Part shown: positions 63,716 through 64,000 of the stretch, piece after piece | Numbering within the stretch: the first letter of the stretch is position 1 | Layout of the letters: each line of letters starts with the position of its first letter | DNA from: Xenorhabdus cabanillasii | GTDB lineage: Bacteria > Pseudomonadota > Gammaproteobacteria > Enterobacterales > Enterobacteriaceae | NCBI RefSeq assembly: GCF_003386665.1 | Contig: NZ_QTUB01000001.1 | Coordinates: 1,984,001 to 2,048,000, forward strand | Direction: 5' to 3' | Length of the DNA stretch: 64,000 bases | Program-made: the position numbers and the translations under genes | The notes under the pieces: generated by a model | Databases searched by the model: none | The model's input: only the letters and a program-made list of their open reading frames with translations | What the model was told of the DNA's origin: nothing

Positions 63716-64000
63716 ATGACAATCCTGCGAAAATCCACGACCCGCGCGATCATGGCGCATGCTCAGGCCACCTATCCGAATGAGTGTTGTGGGCTGATCA
63801 TTCAACAGCATCGTCGGCAGCATTATCTTCCCTGCCGCAACACCGCACCGTCACCCACGGAACAGTTCCGTATTCATCCTGAGGATTATGCTGCTGCCGA
63901 AGACAAAGGTTCAATTATTGCCATTGTTCACAGCCATCCCGATGCGACGACACAGCCGAGCCAGTTGGATATCGCTCAGTGCGACCTGTCACAAATTCCT
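63716..64000 (+). CDS. Tail assembly protein K-like (JAMM/MPN domain), 5' part
   Basis: The first 95 residues are visible: MTILRKSTTRAIMAHAQATY, NECCGLIIQQHRRQHYLPCR and the metallopeptidase motif IVHSHPDATTQPSQLD. In lambda gpK this N-terminal JAB domain is followed by an NlpC/P60 peptidase, which would lie beyond the window edge. Confidence 0.88.
   Translation, partial: MTILRKSTTRAIMAHAQATYPNECCGLIIQQHRRQHYLPCRNTAPSPTEQFRIHPEDYAAAEDKGSIIAIVHSHPDATTQPSQLDIAQCDLSQIP

Overview
The window looks like the chromosome of an entomopathogenic member of the Morganellaceae, most likely Xenorhabdus or a close relative. This is inferred from the folD-argU junction, enterobacterial phage families, P4-type satellite genes, a type VI secretion cargo and abundant IS elements; no rRNA or species marker is present. 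Only 1-519 (5' end of folD and tRNA-Arg-UCU) is core genome. Everything after it is accreted mobile DNA.

Layout. (1) 520-10100: P4-like satellite next to argU, with a frameshifted integrase, AlpA regulator, primase-helicase, iteron-type origin, and a type VI cargo of VgrG, DUF4123 adaptor, PAAR, amidase effector and signal-peptide immunity protein. (2) 10200-13016: a module with a tyrosine recombinase, an unusually structured non-coding element, a Ner/Nlp-type regulator and a small ORF. A second, decayed copy (27317-32610) is broken up by IS1, two IS5-type elements and a P4-type integrase fragment. The second copy ends in a 15-base match to the 3' end of argU and the first ends in a degenerate version of it. 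(3) 13017-27315: defective HK97-like prophage 1, with Q antiterminator, late promoter, Dam methylase, lysis genes, HNH, terminase, portal, protease, capsid, connectors and a truncated tail gene. It carries a eukaryote-like C2H2 zinc-finger gene on the opposite strand, directly after the lysis cassette. (4) 32611-40264: prophage 2 early region (AlpA, CI/Cro switch, replication genes), a truncated DnaB joined to the tail of a Q gene, a methyltransferase, HigBA and lysis genes. (5) 40265-56800: AT-rich cargo, comprising a SIR2-domain protein with a hexanucleotide tract, then a reshuffled array of two-partner-secretion (TPS) N-terminal domains, haemagglutinin/CdiA-like stalk fragments, deaminase toxin tails and immunity genes, including a SUKH-like family. 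(6) 56804-64000: prophage 2 resumes in the last codons of its capsid gene and runs through connectors, tail tube, chaperone, tape measure and tail tip proteins to the window edge.

In both prophages the stretch immediately after the Rz/Rz1 genes carries non-phage cargo. In prophage 2 the cargo occupies the place of the terminase, portal, protease and most of the capsid gene. Prophage 1 lacks the ATPase part of its large terminase and part of its portal, so neither looks able to package DNA. Many genes are split by single-base indels in homopolymers, which may be real decay or sequencing error.

The strongest candidates for something new are the prophage zinc-finger protein, the TPS/deaminase/immunity array with fused and split immunity genes, the SIR2 gene with an in-frame hexanucleotide repeat, and the duplicated structured non-coding element that is better conserved than the coding sequence beside it.
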